From contig NC_080680.1 of NCBI RefSeq assembly GCF_030445035.2, positions 48,497,212-48,561,211 of the forward strand: a DNA stretch of 64,000 nucleotides, written 5' to 3'. The notes beneath the pieces were generated by a model. The model was not told the origin of the DNA and made no database searches. It saw only the letters and a program-made list of their open reading frames with translations. Both the position numbers and the translations under genes were made by a program. Shown piece by piece: positions 44,371 through 56,353 of this stretch; positions within the stretch are counted from its first letter, which is position 1, and the number at the start of each line of letters is the position of its first letter. The stretch is from Dasypus novemcinctus (taxonomy: Eukaryota; Chordata; Mammalia; Cingulata; Dasypodidae).

Positions 44371-44788
44371 TTTTTTTTAAAGATTTATTTCTCTCCCCTT
44401 CTCCCCCGCCCCACCCCAGTTGTCTGTTCCCTGTGTCTATTTGCTGCGTCGTCTTCTTTGTCAGCTTCTGTTGTGGTCAACGGCACAGGAATCTGTTTCT
44501 TTTTTGTTGTTGTTACGTCATCTTGTTGTGTCAGCTCTCCATTTGGCAGCGCCATTCCTGAGCAGGCTGCACTTTTCATTCATGCTGGGCAGCTCTCCCT
44601 ACAGGGTGCACTCCCTGCGTGTGGGGCTCCCCTACGCGGGGAACACCCCTGTGTGGCATGGCACTCCTTGCGTGCATCAGCACTGTACGTGGGCCAGCTG
44701 CATATAGGTCAAGGAGGCCCGGGATTTGAACTGCAAACCTCCCATGTGGTAGACAGATGCCCTAACCACTGAGCCAAGTCCGCTTCCC
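44371..44788 (-). mobile_element. DAS SINE, long, with TSD
   Basis: Left flank 'atttatgattttt' and right flank 'attttatgattttt' (from 44790) form the TSD. Head 'gccaagtccgcttccc' is at the right end. Confidence 0.92.
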
Positions 44789-44870
44789 TATTTTATGATT
44801 TTTGAACCATATAATCAAAAGTAAATGAAAACATGCATGATTTTTGTAAATTTTTTCTATGTCTTGCTCT

Positions 44871-44960
44871 TCTTTTTTTTTTAAGGAGGTAGAGGAGATT
44901 GAACCTGGGACTTAGTACATGGGAAGCAGGTACTCAACCACTGAGCCATACCCGCACCCC
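44871..44960 (-). mobile_element. Short DAS-type SINE
   Basis: Poly-T near 44873, B-box region 'gagattgaacctgggact', head 'gagccatacccgcacccc'. Confidence 0.78.
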
Positions 44961-45364
44961 TCACAAGGTTTAGGCAGTAGGAGCCAAATATATGTTAACT
45001 CTAAACATATTAATTTTGATTTTAGATGTATTTATTTCTAGATAGGAGCCTGAGAAAATGCATATTTTATAATTTTAAATTATAAACGAGTCTTCATCAG
45101 ACTTGTTTCTGATGAAGGAAAAGTTATTCATTATACTCTTAAATACAACCTCCCTCCCCTTTCACTGTGTTATTAAGACAATGTAATATGGTTATCTGTA
45201 TTCTTTTTAAAAGTAGTAACTTTTTCAATACCATGTAGTATGGTTATTTATACCTCATTTTAAACTAACATACCTTGGAGAAAATAGAAAGTGTAGTAAC
45301 CTCGTATTAGTTATTAAAATTAATTAATGTTTCATTTGACATCTCATTTTCAATTTTTACTTTG

Positions 45365-45505
45365 TAGTTAACAACTTATGACCTGTATAACATTGACCAA
45401 GTTACTTATCTCCTGGTCTTAAATTTCCTCATCTGTAAAAACTGTGTAGTAAAACGTTCTGAGGATTGAATGAGAACATGAGAAGCCCCTAGAGGACACA
45501 TTAAG
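45365..45505 (+). mobile_element. MIR SINE
   Basis: 'gaccaagttacttatctcc' then 'aaatttcctcatctgtaaaa' and 'ctgaggattgaatgagaa' is the MIR core order. Confidence 0.75.
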
Positions 45506-45836
45506 TGAGATCTTTAACTTTTCTCTTTCCTTTTCATTTAGCTGCTAACATTTACACTGTTTTTCCAGTTATTATGTTTAGTTTAGACCAATGATGATTT
45601 TCTTCAGAAAGATATTTATTACTGTACAAATGTAAATTTGCCAAATCAGTAGGATAGCTTCTGTCAAACTTTAGACTTGAGAACATTGTTGACAATTAAA
45701 AAAAATTAATTACTTTTGGGTAAATAAACCAAAAAATAGTTAATAGTCACTGTGGGTTTATTCTAGCCACACACATACAAACATTATAAATGAAGTACAA
45801 AGGGAAATTGTTATTTTTAAGTTTTTTTTCTGTAAT

Positions 45837-46048
45837 GAAATAGCTAATGTTTATGACATACTTGTCATGTGCTGGGTACTAAGTGAGGCACTTTCTATGC
45901 TTTTACCTTCTCACAAGGATCCTCTATGGTAGGTATTGTTATTTCCCTTTTCTAGATGCAAAACTGAGGTTTTTGAAGATTAAATAACTTACCCCATGTC
46001 ACATAGCTAACAAGTGTCAGAGCCCAGATTTAAATCCTGGTCTAGCTG
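45837..46048 (+). mobile_element. Ancient MIR/L2-class repeat
   Basis: 'aatagctaatgtttatgac', 'gtgctgggtactaagtgag', 'gcaaaactgaggtttttga', 'cccagatttaaatcctgg' follow the order of a widespread mammalian fossil repeat. L1-B inserted at its right edge. Confidence 0.6.
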
Positions 46049-46115
46049 ATTCTTGAGTTCACTTTTTTTTTTGTCTTTATTTTTTACTTTATTTTTAAAC
46101 AATAAGTGTATAATA

Positions 46116-46750
46116 GTTGTGAACTTACAAACCAAACATATATGACATCAAACAAACATGTAACGTCTCACCCTACCACCAATAACTTGCATTGTTTTTA
46201 AACTTTTTAAACTGATTAAAAAGCATTGTCAAAATATTACTTCTAAACAAAGTAGTTTTCCCCTAACCAATCCAATTGTTATTATCTTTATATAATTTAT
46301 ATATGAACATACATAAACATTCAGTGTATAGTAAAAGTTGTGAACTTAGAAAGCAAACATGCTTAACATCTACAGGCGTCCCATACATCAACCCTCCATC
46401 AACACCTTGCATTGTCATGAGACGTTTGTTACCAACTATGAAAGAACACTATCAAAATCTTACTGCTAATCATAGTTCTTATCTTACATTTGGTGTGTTT
46501 TCCCCCCAACCCACCCTATTATTATTTTTTAAATATTTTTTTTTTATCACAGAAGTTGTAAACTTATACAACAATCACGCACATGAGCAAAATTCCCAAA
46601 CAACACACCTCCATTAACATACCACAATGTGGTGTGTCATTTGCTACAGATAAAGTAATATCATCTGATTGTTACCATGTCTATAGTGTACATTTGGCTC
46701 ACACTTTCCGTACTGCCTCAGCATCAACACAGTACATCTTTTGCGTAGAC
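46116..46750 (-). repeat. Tandem units of about 220 bp in the L1-B 3' UTR
   Basis: The landmark gttgtgaactta (gttgtaaactta in the third) starts at 46116, 46337 and 46555, spacings of 221 and 218 bp. The units are diverged from one another. The same unit type is at 11600-12150 in the other orientation. Confidence 0.8.
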
Positions 46751-47239
46751 GCAAGAATATTATATTATTACTATTAACTACATCCATAGGTCATTCCAGC
46801 TGTATTTTTCCCACGGTTCTTCACATTCTCATCACACTGCAATACTGATATACATTTGTTCTAGCTCACAAAGGGCACGCTTGCATCTGTACCATCAGCA
46901 AAATTCTCACTCACCTCTTGGTTTACTCTGCTATCCAGTTCTTAGATTATTCCAAGCTTTTTATCAATAGGCATTTACAGAACTAGACTATCATTTTCAA
47001 TCACATTCTCATTTGTAAACTAGCTGTTACTCACTGTGTGTTACCATCCACTCTATGCATTTCCACAATTTTACAGTAAAACTAATTAAAATTTCTGCAT
47101 ATATTAAACCCATCAGTAGTCCACTCAGTCCTTCTCTTAACTCCTTTAAGAATCCACCATCTACCACAAGGTCTTGAAGATATTTTCCAATAATTTCTTA
47201 CAAAAGTTTTATGGTTCTTGCTCTTATTTTTAGTTTTTT

Positions 47240-47607
47240 TTTTTTTTAAAGATTTATTTATTTATTTAATTTACCCCCCTCCCCTGGTTGTCTGTTTTTG
47301 GTGTCTGTTTGCTGTGTCTTGTTTCTTTGTCCGCTTCTGTTGTCGTCAGCGGCACGGGAAGTGTGGGCAGCGCCATTCCTGGGCAGGCTGCTCTTTCTTT
47401 TCACGCTGGGCGGCTTTCCTCACGGGCGCACTCCTTGCGCGTGGGGCTCCCCCACGCGGGGGACACCCTTGCGTGGCACAGCACTCCTTGCGCGCATCAG
47501 CACTGCGCATGGCCAGCTCCACACGGGTTAAGGAGGCCCGGGATTTGAACCACGGACCTCCCTTATGGTAGACGGACGCCCTAACCACTGGGCCAAAGTC
47601 CGTTTCC
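47240..47607 (-). mobile_element. DAS SINE, long, young, perfect 17-bp TSD
   Basis: cttatttttagtttttt occurs at 47223-47239 and 47608-47624. CpG-rich body. Inserted in the L1-B ORF2 remnant. The ORFs over it are artefacts. Confidence 0.95.
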
Positions 47608-48968
47608 CTTATTTTTAGTTTTTTGATCCATTTTGAGTTAGTTTTTGGATAAGGTATGAGATAGGGAACCTCTTTCAGCTATGGATGTCTAATTCTTTCA
47701 GCACCTTTTGTTGAATGGATTGTTCTGCCCGAGCTTTGTGACTTTGACAGGCTAGTCAGAAATCACTTGACCAGACCTGTGAGAGTCTGTTTCTGAACCA
47801 TGAATTTGGTTCCGTTGGTCTATTGTGTCTGTCTTTAGGCCAGTACCATGTTGTTTTTACCACTATAGGTAGGTATTGTGATTTAAAGTCTGGAGACGAG
47901 GGGTCACTTTTCCTTTTTATGATGTTTCTGGTTATTCAGGACTCCTTATCCTTCCAAATAAATTTAATGGTCGTGTTTTCAATTTTTTCTTTAATGCTGG
48001 TGTTATTTTTATTGGGGTTGCATTAAATCTGTATATAAATTTGAGTAGAATTGACATCTTAATGATATTTATTCTTCCAGTCCATGAGTATGGAAAGTTC
48101 TTCCAGTTATTTAGGGCTTTTTTGATTTGTTTTAACATCGAATTGCAGTTTTCTGAATACAAGTGCTTTACATTATTTGTTAACTTTATTCCTCACTATT
48201 TGAGTTTATCTGTCATATTTTATTTTCACTACTCTTTTGACACTTTTAGTTACTTTAATTGATATAATCTTCATTTCTAGACTCTATTCCAGGCCTCTCT
48301 CTCCTGTTTTTTTCTTTTCAGGCTCTAGCACACCCTTTAGTATTTCCTGAAAATCTGGTCTCGTGCTTAGAAATTCTCTCAGTTTCTGTTTATCTGTGAA
48401 TATTCTAATCTTGCCCTCAGTTCTGAAAGGCAGTCTTGCTGGATATAAGATTCTTGGCTAGAAGTTTTTCTCTTGTAGTATCTTAAATATATCAGACAAC
48501 TATCTTCTTGCCTCCATGGTTTCTGGTGAGAAATCAGCACTTAATCTTATTGGATATCCCTTATATGTTATGCATTGATTTTCTCCTGCTGCTCTCAGAG
48601 TTCTCTCTTTGTCTTTGGCCTTTGACATTCTGATAAGTATGCGTCTTGGAGTTGGTCTATTTGGATTTTTTTGGATGGGAGTACGTTTGCTTTGTGGACA
48701 AGGATATCTATGTCCTTCAATAGAATTGGGAAATTTTCTACCATTATTTCTACAGATATTCCTTCTGCCCCTTTTCCCTTCTCTTCTCCTTCTGGGACAC
48801 CCATGAAACGTATGTTTGCATGCCTTTTGCTGTCGTTAGTTCCCTGAGACCTTGTTCAATTTTTTCCATTCTTCATCTGTTCTTTTGTATGTTCACTTTC
48901 AGAGGCCATTTCTTCAAGCTCATCAGTCCTTTCTTCTGTCTCCTTAAATCTGCTATTATATGATTCTA

Positions 48969-49389
48969 ATTTTTTTTTTGTTTTCAAGATTTATTTTTTT
49001 ATTTCTCTCCCTTTTCCCCGCCTCCCCCAGTTGCCTGCTCTCTGTGTCCATTTGCTCTGTGTTCTTTTGTGACTGCTTCTATCCTTATCAGTGGCACCGG
49101 AATCTGTGTTTCTTTTTGTTGCATCATTTGGTCGTGTCAGCTCTCTATGTGTGCGGCACCATTCTTGGGCAGGCTGCACTTTCTTTCGTGCTGGGAGGCT
49201 CTCCTTACAGGGCACACCCCTTGCACATGGGGCTCCCCTACGGGACACCCCTGCGTGGCACGGCACTCCTTGTGTGCATCAGCACTGCGTGTGGGCCAGC
49301 TCCACACGGGTCAAGGAGGCCCGGGTTTGAACTGCAGACCTCCAATGTGGTAGGCGGACGCCCTATCCATTGGGCCAAATCCACTTCCC
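48969..49389 (-). mobile_element. DAS SINE, long
   Basis: Poly-T at about 48970-48979 and head 'ccaaatccacttccc' ending at 49389. It is separated from the next SINE by only 8 bp. Confidence 0.92.
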
Positions 49390-49397
49390 ATCCAATG

Positions 49398-49431
<34 letters not shown>

Positions 49432-49807
49432 ATTTATTTATTTATTTAATTTCCCCCCCTCCCCTGGTTGTCTGTTCTTGGTGTCTATTTGTTGCGTCTT
49501 GTTTCTTTGTCTGCTTTTGTTTCTTTGTCCGCTTCTGTTGTCGTCAGCGGCACAGGAAGTGTGGGCGGCGCCATTCCTGGGCAGGCTGCTCTTTCTTTTC
49601 ACGCTGGGCGGCTTTCCTCACGGGCGCACTCCTTGCGCGTGGGGGCTCCCCCATGCGGGGGACACCCCTGCGTGGCACGGCACTCCTTGCGTGCATCAGC
49701 GCTGCGCATGGCCAGCTCCACACGGGTCAAGGAGGCCCGGGGTCTGAACCGCGGACCTCCCATATGGTAGACGGACGCCCTAACCGCTGGGCCAAAGTCC
49801 GTTTCCC
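49398..49807 (-). mobile_element. DAS SINE, long, young, with 26-T tail
   Basis: T26 at 49398-49423 and head 'gccaaagtccgtttccc' ending at 49807. 'ccaatg' lies at 49392-49397 and 49809-49814. The B-box region reads 'gtctgaaccgcggacc'. A partial duplication 'tgtttctttgtc(t/c)gctt' lies near 49500-49535. Confidence 0.94.
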
Positions 49808-49914
49808 ACCAATGTTTTTTTAATTTCATTGATTGCACCTTTCATTCTCATAAGATCTGCTATTTTTCTATGTATGCTTTCAAATTCTTCTTTGTGCCCA
49901 TCCAGCATCTTCTT

Positions 49915-50609
49915 TTTTTTTGTCTTTATTATTTTTTTAATGGAACATTAAATGTTCCATTAACATTTAATGTTCCATTAAAAAAATATGAGGTCCCCAT
50001 ATACCCTCAACCCTCCTCACCCCGTTCTTCCCATAACAACAACCTCCTCCATTATCATGGGGCATTCATTGCACTTGGTGAATACATCTCTGTACACTGC
50101 TGCACCACATAGTCAATGGTCCTCATTATAGTTTACACTGTCTTCCAGTCCACCCAGTGGGTCATGGGAGGACAAAAGTGTCCACCCAGGACAACTCCAA
50201 GTCCTAAAAATGCCCCCACATCACATCTCTTCTTCCCACTCCCTACCCTCAGCAGCTACCATGGCTACTTTCTCCACATCAATGCTACATTTTTTTCAAT
50301 TACTGATCATAATAGTTCATGAATAGAATATCAGTAAGTCCACTCTAATGTATACTCTATTCCTCCATCCTGTGGACCCTGGAATGGTTGTGTCCACTCC
50401 ACATCTATATCAAGAGGGGGCTTAGATTCCACATGGATGCTGGATGTAATTCTCCTGCTTTTTCAGCTGTAGGCGCTCTTGGCTCCTTGGTGTGGTGGTT
50501 GACCTTCTTCATCTCCATGTTAGCTGAGTGGGGTAAGTCCAATTAACCAGAGTGTAGGAGTTGCAAGTCTGTTGAGGCTCAGGGCCTGGCTATCACATGG
50601 CCAGTCCAG
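49915..50609 (-). mobile_element. REL-B: 5'-truncated copy of the REL family
   Basis: Flanks catccagcatcttctt (49899-49914) and catccagtgtcttctt (50610-50625) are a 16-bp TSD with two mismatches. The sequence follows REL-A through 'aaatatgaggtccccat', 'acttggtgaatacatctct', 'gattccacatggatgctgg' and 'ctggctatcacatgg', where it is truncated. It lies in the L1-B 5' region. Confidence 0.88.
49937..49980. repeat. Tandem palindromic repeat near the REL-B tail
   Basis: Two 18-bp units aacatt(a/t)aatgttccatt lie head to tail at 49944-49961 and 49962-49979. With the preceding 'ttaatgg' each can fold into a hairpin. Absent from the corresponding place in REL-A and REL-C. Confidence 0.85.
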
Positions 50610-52427
50610 CATCCAGTGTCTTCTTAATATCCTTAATCTCTTTAGCCATCTCATTGAATTTATTAAGGAGATTTGTTTGAACATCTATAATTAGTTGTCT
50701 CAACTCCTTTATGTCATCTGGATGCTTATCTTATTCCTTTAACTGGGCCATAGCTTCCTGTTTCTTAGCGTGGATTGTAATTTTTTGTTGGTGTCTTCGC
50801 ATCTGAATTATTACACTATTTGTTCTGGGTGCAGTTTTTCTCTTTAGTTTAGGGCTTCCTATCTTTTCTCCTTTGTTGGCTGCGCAGTAGGAGCCAAGCA
50901 TGTAGTTGGTGCTGTAAGCTGCCCTTATTGCACCAGGGACCAATGATGCTTCTTCCAACTTTCTCCTTTGCCAGGGGTAGGGACAGAGTCACAGCTATGT
51001 GGAATAATCCACGTGCAGGCCTAGAGTGTAGTTGCTCAGAGAGACGGATGAAGCTTCACATCCCTTTCTCCCTTGCCTGGGGCAGGGAGGGAGCTGCAGG
51101 TGTGGGCAACAATCTATGCATTGCGGGTCCAAGATGACCGCAGTTGCCCTGGTAGACTTATGCTTTTCAGCCAATGACAGCCAGATTTCTCTGCAGTTAT
51201 CTGTATAGGCTGGTGCTGGGCTTCTCAGCCTCCTTCCTACTAGAGGCGGGGCTGAAGCAGGCTAGGACTGCCTGCTGATCCACGTGAAAGAAACTGGTTC
51301 CTGCTGACAGTGAGCGTTTCAGTCAGGCCGGCTTCCCCTCAGGCTGAGGGCTGAGTCAAAATGGCGGTTACTGACCTCTTTCTAAGTTGGGCTGTTCTCA
51401 CCCCATATGTTCCCAGGGTGCTCTCTTAGCCAGCCAAGTCTCCCAATCTCTAGCCGAAATTGGCAGCCGACCGTCTCCTCCTCCGGTTTCTGGGAAATGG
51501 ATCTTCCAATTCCAGTCACAGAACAGCTCCTGGGGCAACTCATGCCGCCAGAGTAGGCCTCCGTGGCTTGTCCATAGAGTTCACTTTTTAACTCCCATAC
51601 GATTTACTTTTATATGATTCATTTTTTTGTAATAGCTTCATCCAGGTACAATTTGCATAGAAAAAACATGAAAAGATCTTCAACATCATTAGTTATTTGG
51701 GGAATGCATATTAAAATGACATGGCTTCATACTCATTATAATGGCTATCATCGAAAAGGCTATATAACAGGTGGTGGATGTGTTGGATGTGGAGAACTGG
51801 ACCCCTTATACATTGTTGATGGAAATGTGAAATGTGTAGCCACTTTGAAAAACAGTTTCTAATAAAGGGAAACATGGACTTTACCATATAAACTCACTAA
51901 CTCCACTTTTATGCTAGACTTTTTATTTTTCAATTAAATGTACTGGATGCATATAATTCTTTTCTTGAATCATACACACAATATATTTGGTTAATAGTAA
52001 CACAGTCATCCAGTATTTGTCCTTTTGTGTCTGGCTTGCTTCACTCAACATAATGTTCTCTAGGTTCATCCATGTTGTCATATGCTTCATGACTTCATTT
52101 CTTCTTAGAGCTGCATATTCCATCATTTGCATAGACCACAGTTTGTTTATCCATTCATCTGTTGATGGACACCTGGGTTTGTTTCCAGCTTTTGGCTATC
52201 ATGAATAATGTCACTCTGAACATTGGTGTGTAGATGTCTGTCCATGTCACTGCTCTCAGTTCTTCTGGCTATATACCTTGTAGTGGTATTGCATGGTCAC
52301 GTGGCAAATCTATATTCAACTTCTTTAGGAACTGCCAAACAGTCGTCCACAGTAGCTGTACCATTCTGCATTCCCACCAATAGTGAATTACTGTTCCTAT
52401 CTCTCCACATCCTCCCCAACACTTTTT

Positions 52428-52807
52428 GTTTTTAAGATTTTATTTTTCTCTCCCCTTCCACCCCCACCACTCACCCTGTTGTCTACTGTCTGTGTCCATT
52501 CGCTCTGTGTTCTGTGTCCTCCTGCATTGTTGTCAGTGGCACCAGGAATCTGTGTCTCTTTTTTGTTGCATCATCTTACATGCATCAGCTCTCTGTGTGT
52601 GTGGCACCATTCCTGGGCAGGCTGTGCTCTTTTTGCGTAGGGTGACTCTCCTTGAGGGGCTCCCCAACGCGGGGGACACCCCTGCATGGCACAGCACTCC
52701 TTGTGTGCATCAGCACTGTGCGTGGGCCAGGAGTCCCTGAGTTTGAACCCTGGACCTCCCATGTGGTACATAGACACTCTGTCAGTTGAGCCAAATCCAA
52801 CTTGCCT
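52428..52807 (-). mobile_element. DAS SINE, long, perfect 12-bp TSD
   Basis: ccaacacttttt occurs at 52416-52427 and 52808-52819. Inserted in the ORF2 3' part of L1-D, so it postdates L1-D. Confidence 0.94.
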
Positions 52808-55238
52808 CCAACACTTTTTAATAGTGACCATTCTGATAGGTGTAAAATGATATCTCATTGTTTTGATTTGCATTTCCCTAATCATTAGTGACATTGACCA
52901 TTTCTTCATGTGTTTTTTGCCATTTGTATTTCTTCTTTGGACAAATGGCTATTCAAGTCTTTTGCCAAATTTTTAATTGGGTGGTTTGTGTTTTTATTGT
53001 TGAGTTGTAATATCTCTTTATATATCGTGGATATTAAACCATTATCGGACATGTTATTTCCAAATATTTTCTCCCATTGAGTTGGCTAGCTTTTCACCCT
53101 TTTGACAAAGTTCTGTGAGGTGTAAAATGTTTAGTTTTGAGGAGGTCCCATTTATCTGTTTCCTCTTTTGTTGTGTGTGGTTTGGGTGTAAGGTTCAAGA
53201 AACCACCACCCACTGCAAGGTTTTGATGATGTTTCTCTACATTTTTTTCTAGTAGTTTTATGGTCCTGGCTTTTATATTTAGATCTTTGATTCCTTTTGA
53301 GTTGATTCTTGTACAGGGGGTGAGATAGGGGGCCTCTTTCATTCTTTTGGTTATAGATATCGTTTTCCCAGCACCATTTGTTGAAGAGACTCTTTTGTCC
53401 CATTGACATTAACTTGGTAGGTTTGTCAAAAACCAGTTGATTGTGTAGGCGAGGGTTTATTTCTAGGTTCTCAATTCTATTCCATGGATCAATGTGTCTA
53501 TTTTCATGTGAGTACCATGCTGTTTTGACCACTATAGCTTTGTAATAAGTTTCAAGGCCAGGCTGTGAAATTCCTCCCATGGCACTCTTCTTTTTTAAAA
53601 TGCTTTTGGCTATTCTGGTGCACTCTCCCTTCCAAATGAATTTGGTATTTGCCTTTTCTAATTCTGTTAAGTAAGCTGTTGGGATTTTGGTTGGTATTGC
53701 ATTGAATCTATAAATTAGTTTGGGTATGATTGACATCTTCATGATATTTAGTCTTCCAATCCGTGAAAAGGAAATGTCTTTCCATCTTTTCAGGTCTTTC
53801 AGAATTTCTTTTAGCATTGTTTTGTAGTTTTCTTCATATAGGTCCTGGAATTTGGTTAAATTAATTCCTAGGTATTTGAGTCTTTTTGTTACTATTGAAA
53901 ATGGAATTTTCCCCTGGTTTCCTCCTATGGTTATTCAGTACTAGTGTATAAAAACATTACTAATTTTTGCATTTTGATTTTGTATCCTGCCACTTTGCTG
54001 AACTCATTTATTAGCTCAAGTAGCTTTGTTGTGGGTACTTCAGGATTTTCTAAGTATAGGATCATGTCATCCTCAAACAGTTAAGAGTTTTTCTTCCTTT
54101 TTTCCTATTCAGATGCCTTTAATATATTTTTTTTCCTTGTCAAATTGCTCTAGCTAGTACTTCTAGTACAATATTGAATAACAGTAGTGACAGTAGGTAT
54201 CCTTGTTCCTGATCTTAGAGGAAAAGCTTTCAACCTTTCCCCATTGAGTATGATGTTGGCTGTGGGTTTTTCATATATGCCTTTTATCAGGTTGAGGAAT
54301 TTTCTTTCTTTTCCTCTCTTTTGAAGTGTTTTTTACAGAAAAGGATGCTCTGTTTTGTCGAATGCTTTTTCTGTGTCAATTGAGATTATCACGTGTTTTT
54401 TTCCCTTCAGTTTGTTAATGTCGTGTATTATGTTGATTGATTTTCTTATTTTGAACCAGCCTGGTCTACAAGGAATAAATCCCACTTGGTCGTGATGTGT
54501 GTCTTTTGATATGCTATTTAAGATTCGATTTGCAAGTATTTTGTTGAGAATTTTTACATCTATGTTCATTAGAGAGATCGGTCTGTAATTTTCTTTTCTT
54601 GTGGTATCTTTATCTGGCTTTGGTATTATGGTGATGTTGGCTTCCTAATATGTGTTGGGTCAGTTTCCCTTCTTGTCAATTTTTTGAAAGAGTTTGAACA
54701 GGATAGCTGTTAATTCTTTTTGAAATCTTGGTAGAATTCATCTGTGAAGCCATCTGGTCTTGGACTTTGTTTTGCTGGGAGATTTTTGATGACAAATTCA
54801 AGCTCCTTAAATGTGATTGGTTTGTTAAATTCTTGTATTTCTTGTATGGTCAGTGTAGGTTGATTATGCATTTCTAGGAATTTGTCCACTTTATCTATGT
54901 TGTCTAGTTTGTTGGCATGCAGTTTCTCATAATATCCTCTTATTCTTTTTATTTCTGTGGGGTCAGTTATAACTCCCCCCCCTTTTTGATTGTATTTATT
55001 TGCATCTTCTTTCTCTTTCTCTTTGTTAGTCCAGCTAGGGCTTTGTCAATTTTATTGATCTTTTCAAAGAACCAGCTTTTGGTTTTGTTGATTTTCTCTA
55101 TTGTTTTTTTGTTCTCAATTTATTTCTGTTCTAATCTTTATGATTTCTTTCCTTCTTCTTGCTTTGGGATTGATTTGTTGTTCCTTTTCTAGTTTCTTTA
55201 GTTGTTCAGTTAAATCTTTGAGTTTAGCTCTTTGTTCT

Positions 55239-55338
55239 TCTTCTTTTTTTTTTTTTGAGGTCCTGGGGGCTGGGGATTGAACCCCAGAACTCATATGTGG
55301 AAAGCCAGTGCTCAACCACTGAGCCAAATTGGTTTCTT
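55239..55338 (-). mobile_element. Short DAS-type SINE inside L1-D ORF2
   Basis: Poly-T at about 55245-55256, B-box region 'gggattgaaccccagaac', head 'gagccaaattggtttc'. On the minus strand the L1 reading frame stays open across it. Confidence 0.8.
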
Positions 55339-56353
55339 CTCCTTTTTTAATATAGGCATTTAGGGCTATAAATTTCCCTCTCAAGACTGCCTTCACTATA
55401 TCCCATAAGTTCTGATACGTTGTGTTCTCATTTTCATTTGTCTCAATAGATTTGCTGATTTCATTTGCAATTTCTTCTTTGACTCTCTGATTATTTAGAG
55501 TGTGTTGTACAGCCTCCACATATGTGAATTTACTTTTTTCCTGTCTATTAGTGGTTTCCAGTTTCATTCCATTATGATCGGAGAAGGTAGGTGCTTTGTA
55601 TAATTTAAATGTTTTTATGTTTATTGAGAGCTGCATTGTGTCCTGACTTGTGGTCTAGCCTGGAGAAAGATCCATGGGCATTTGAGAAGAATGTATAACC
55701 TGCTGAGTTTGGGTGCAGTGTTATATGTATGTCTGTTAGGTCTAGCTCATTTATCATATTGTTCAAGTTCTCGGTTTCCTTGTTGATCTTCTGTCTAGTT
55801 GTTCCGTGTAATGATGTGAATGATGTATTGAAGTCTCCAACAGTTATTGTAGAGATTTCTGTTTCTCCTTTTTGTTTTGCAAGAGTTTGTCTCGTGTTTT
55901 GGGGCACCCTGGTTAGGTGCACAGATATTTATGACTATTGTATTTTCCTGGTGGATTGTCCCTTTTATTAATAAATAATGTCCTCCAGTATCTCTTATAA
56001 CTTTTTTGTACTTCAAGTCTGTTTTGTCTGGTTAGGTAGCTACCCCTGCTTTTTTCTGGTTACTATTTGTATGTAGTATCTTTTTCCAACCTTCCACTTT
56101 CAGCTGGTTTGTATTCCTGGTCCAAGGTGAGTTTCTTAAAAGCAGCATATGGATAGCTCATGTTTTTTTTTTATCCATTCTGTCAGCCTGTAGCTTTTGA
56201 TTAGGAAGTATAATCCATTCAATGATATTACTATAAATGTACTATTTACTACCTCCATTTTATTCTTTGGTTTTCATATGTCATATCTTATTTTTATCTC
56301 TCTTTTTACTCTTTCGATTATCCTTTCTGCTATTCTCTCTTCTATACTCCCCT

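Larger units (their letters stand above)
46068..51576 (-). mobile_element. L1-B: L1 with intact ends, 13-bp TSD and internal deletion
   Basis: gagttcacttttt occurs at 46055-46067 and 51577-51589. On the minus strand: a 5' UTR-like region (51576 to about 50630), ORF1 remnants (about 49000-48300, with PEGEEKGKGAE at 48595-48804), a direct jump near 48250-48290 into RT-region remnants (48162-47640, [19 protein letters not shown]), then the 3' end. The endonuclease and much of the RT are absent. Insertions are DAS SINEs at 47240-47607, 48969-49389 and 49398-49807, and REL-B at 49915-50609. Confidence 0.9.
52150..56016 (-). pseudogene. L1-D ORF2 relic (endonuclease-reverse transcriptase)
   Basis: ORF2p nicks DNA and reverse-transcribes at the nick. 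Remnants occur in order on the minus strand: endonuclease (55922-55605 with ITVGDFNTSFTSLHG, LHPNSAGYTFFSNAHG, FSRLDH), the linker (55636-55115, [20 protein letters not shown]), RT palm (54569-54333, [19 protein letters not shown]), RT-to-C-terminal region (53817-53152, 221 codons open, with KDISFSRIGRLNIMKMSIIP and QLVFDKPTKLMSMGQKSLF) and the C-terminus (about 53342-52150). Frame changes and stops separate them. Confidence 0.88.

Noticed and set aside
48960-49823. 287-codon + strand ORF, the longest in the window
   Set aside because: It spans two antisense DAS SINEs back to back. The repeated patterns are SINE translation, not a gene.
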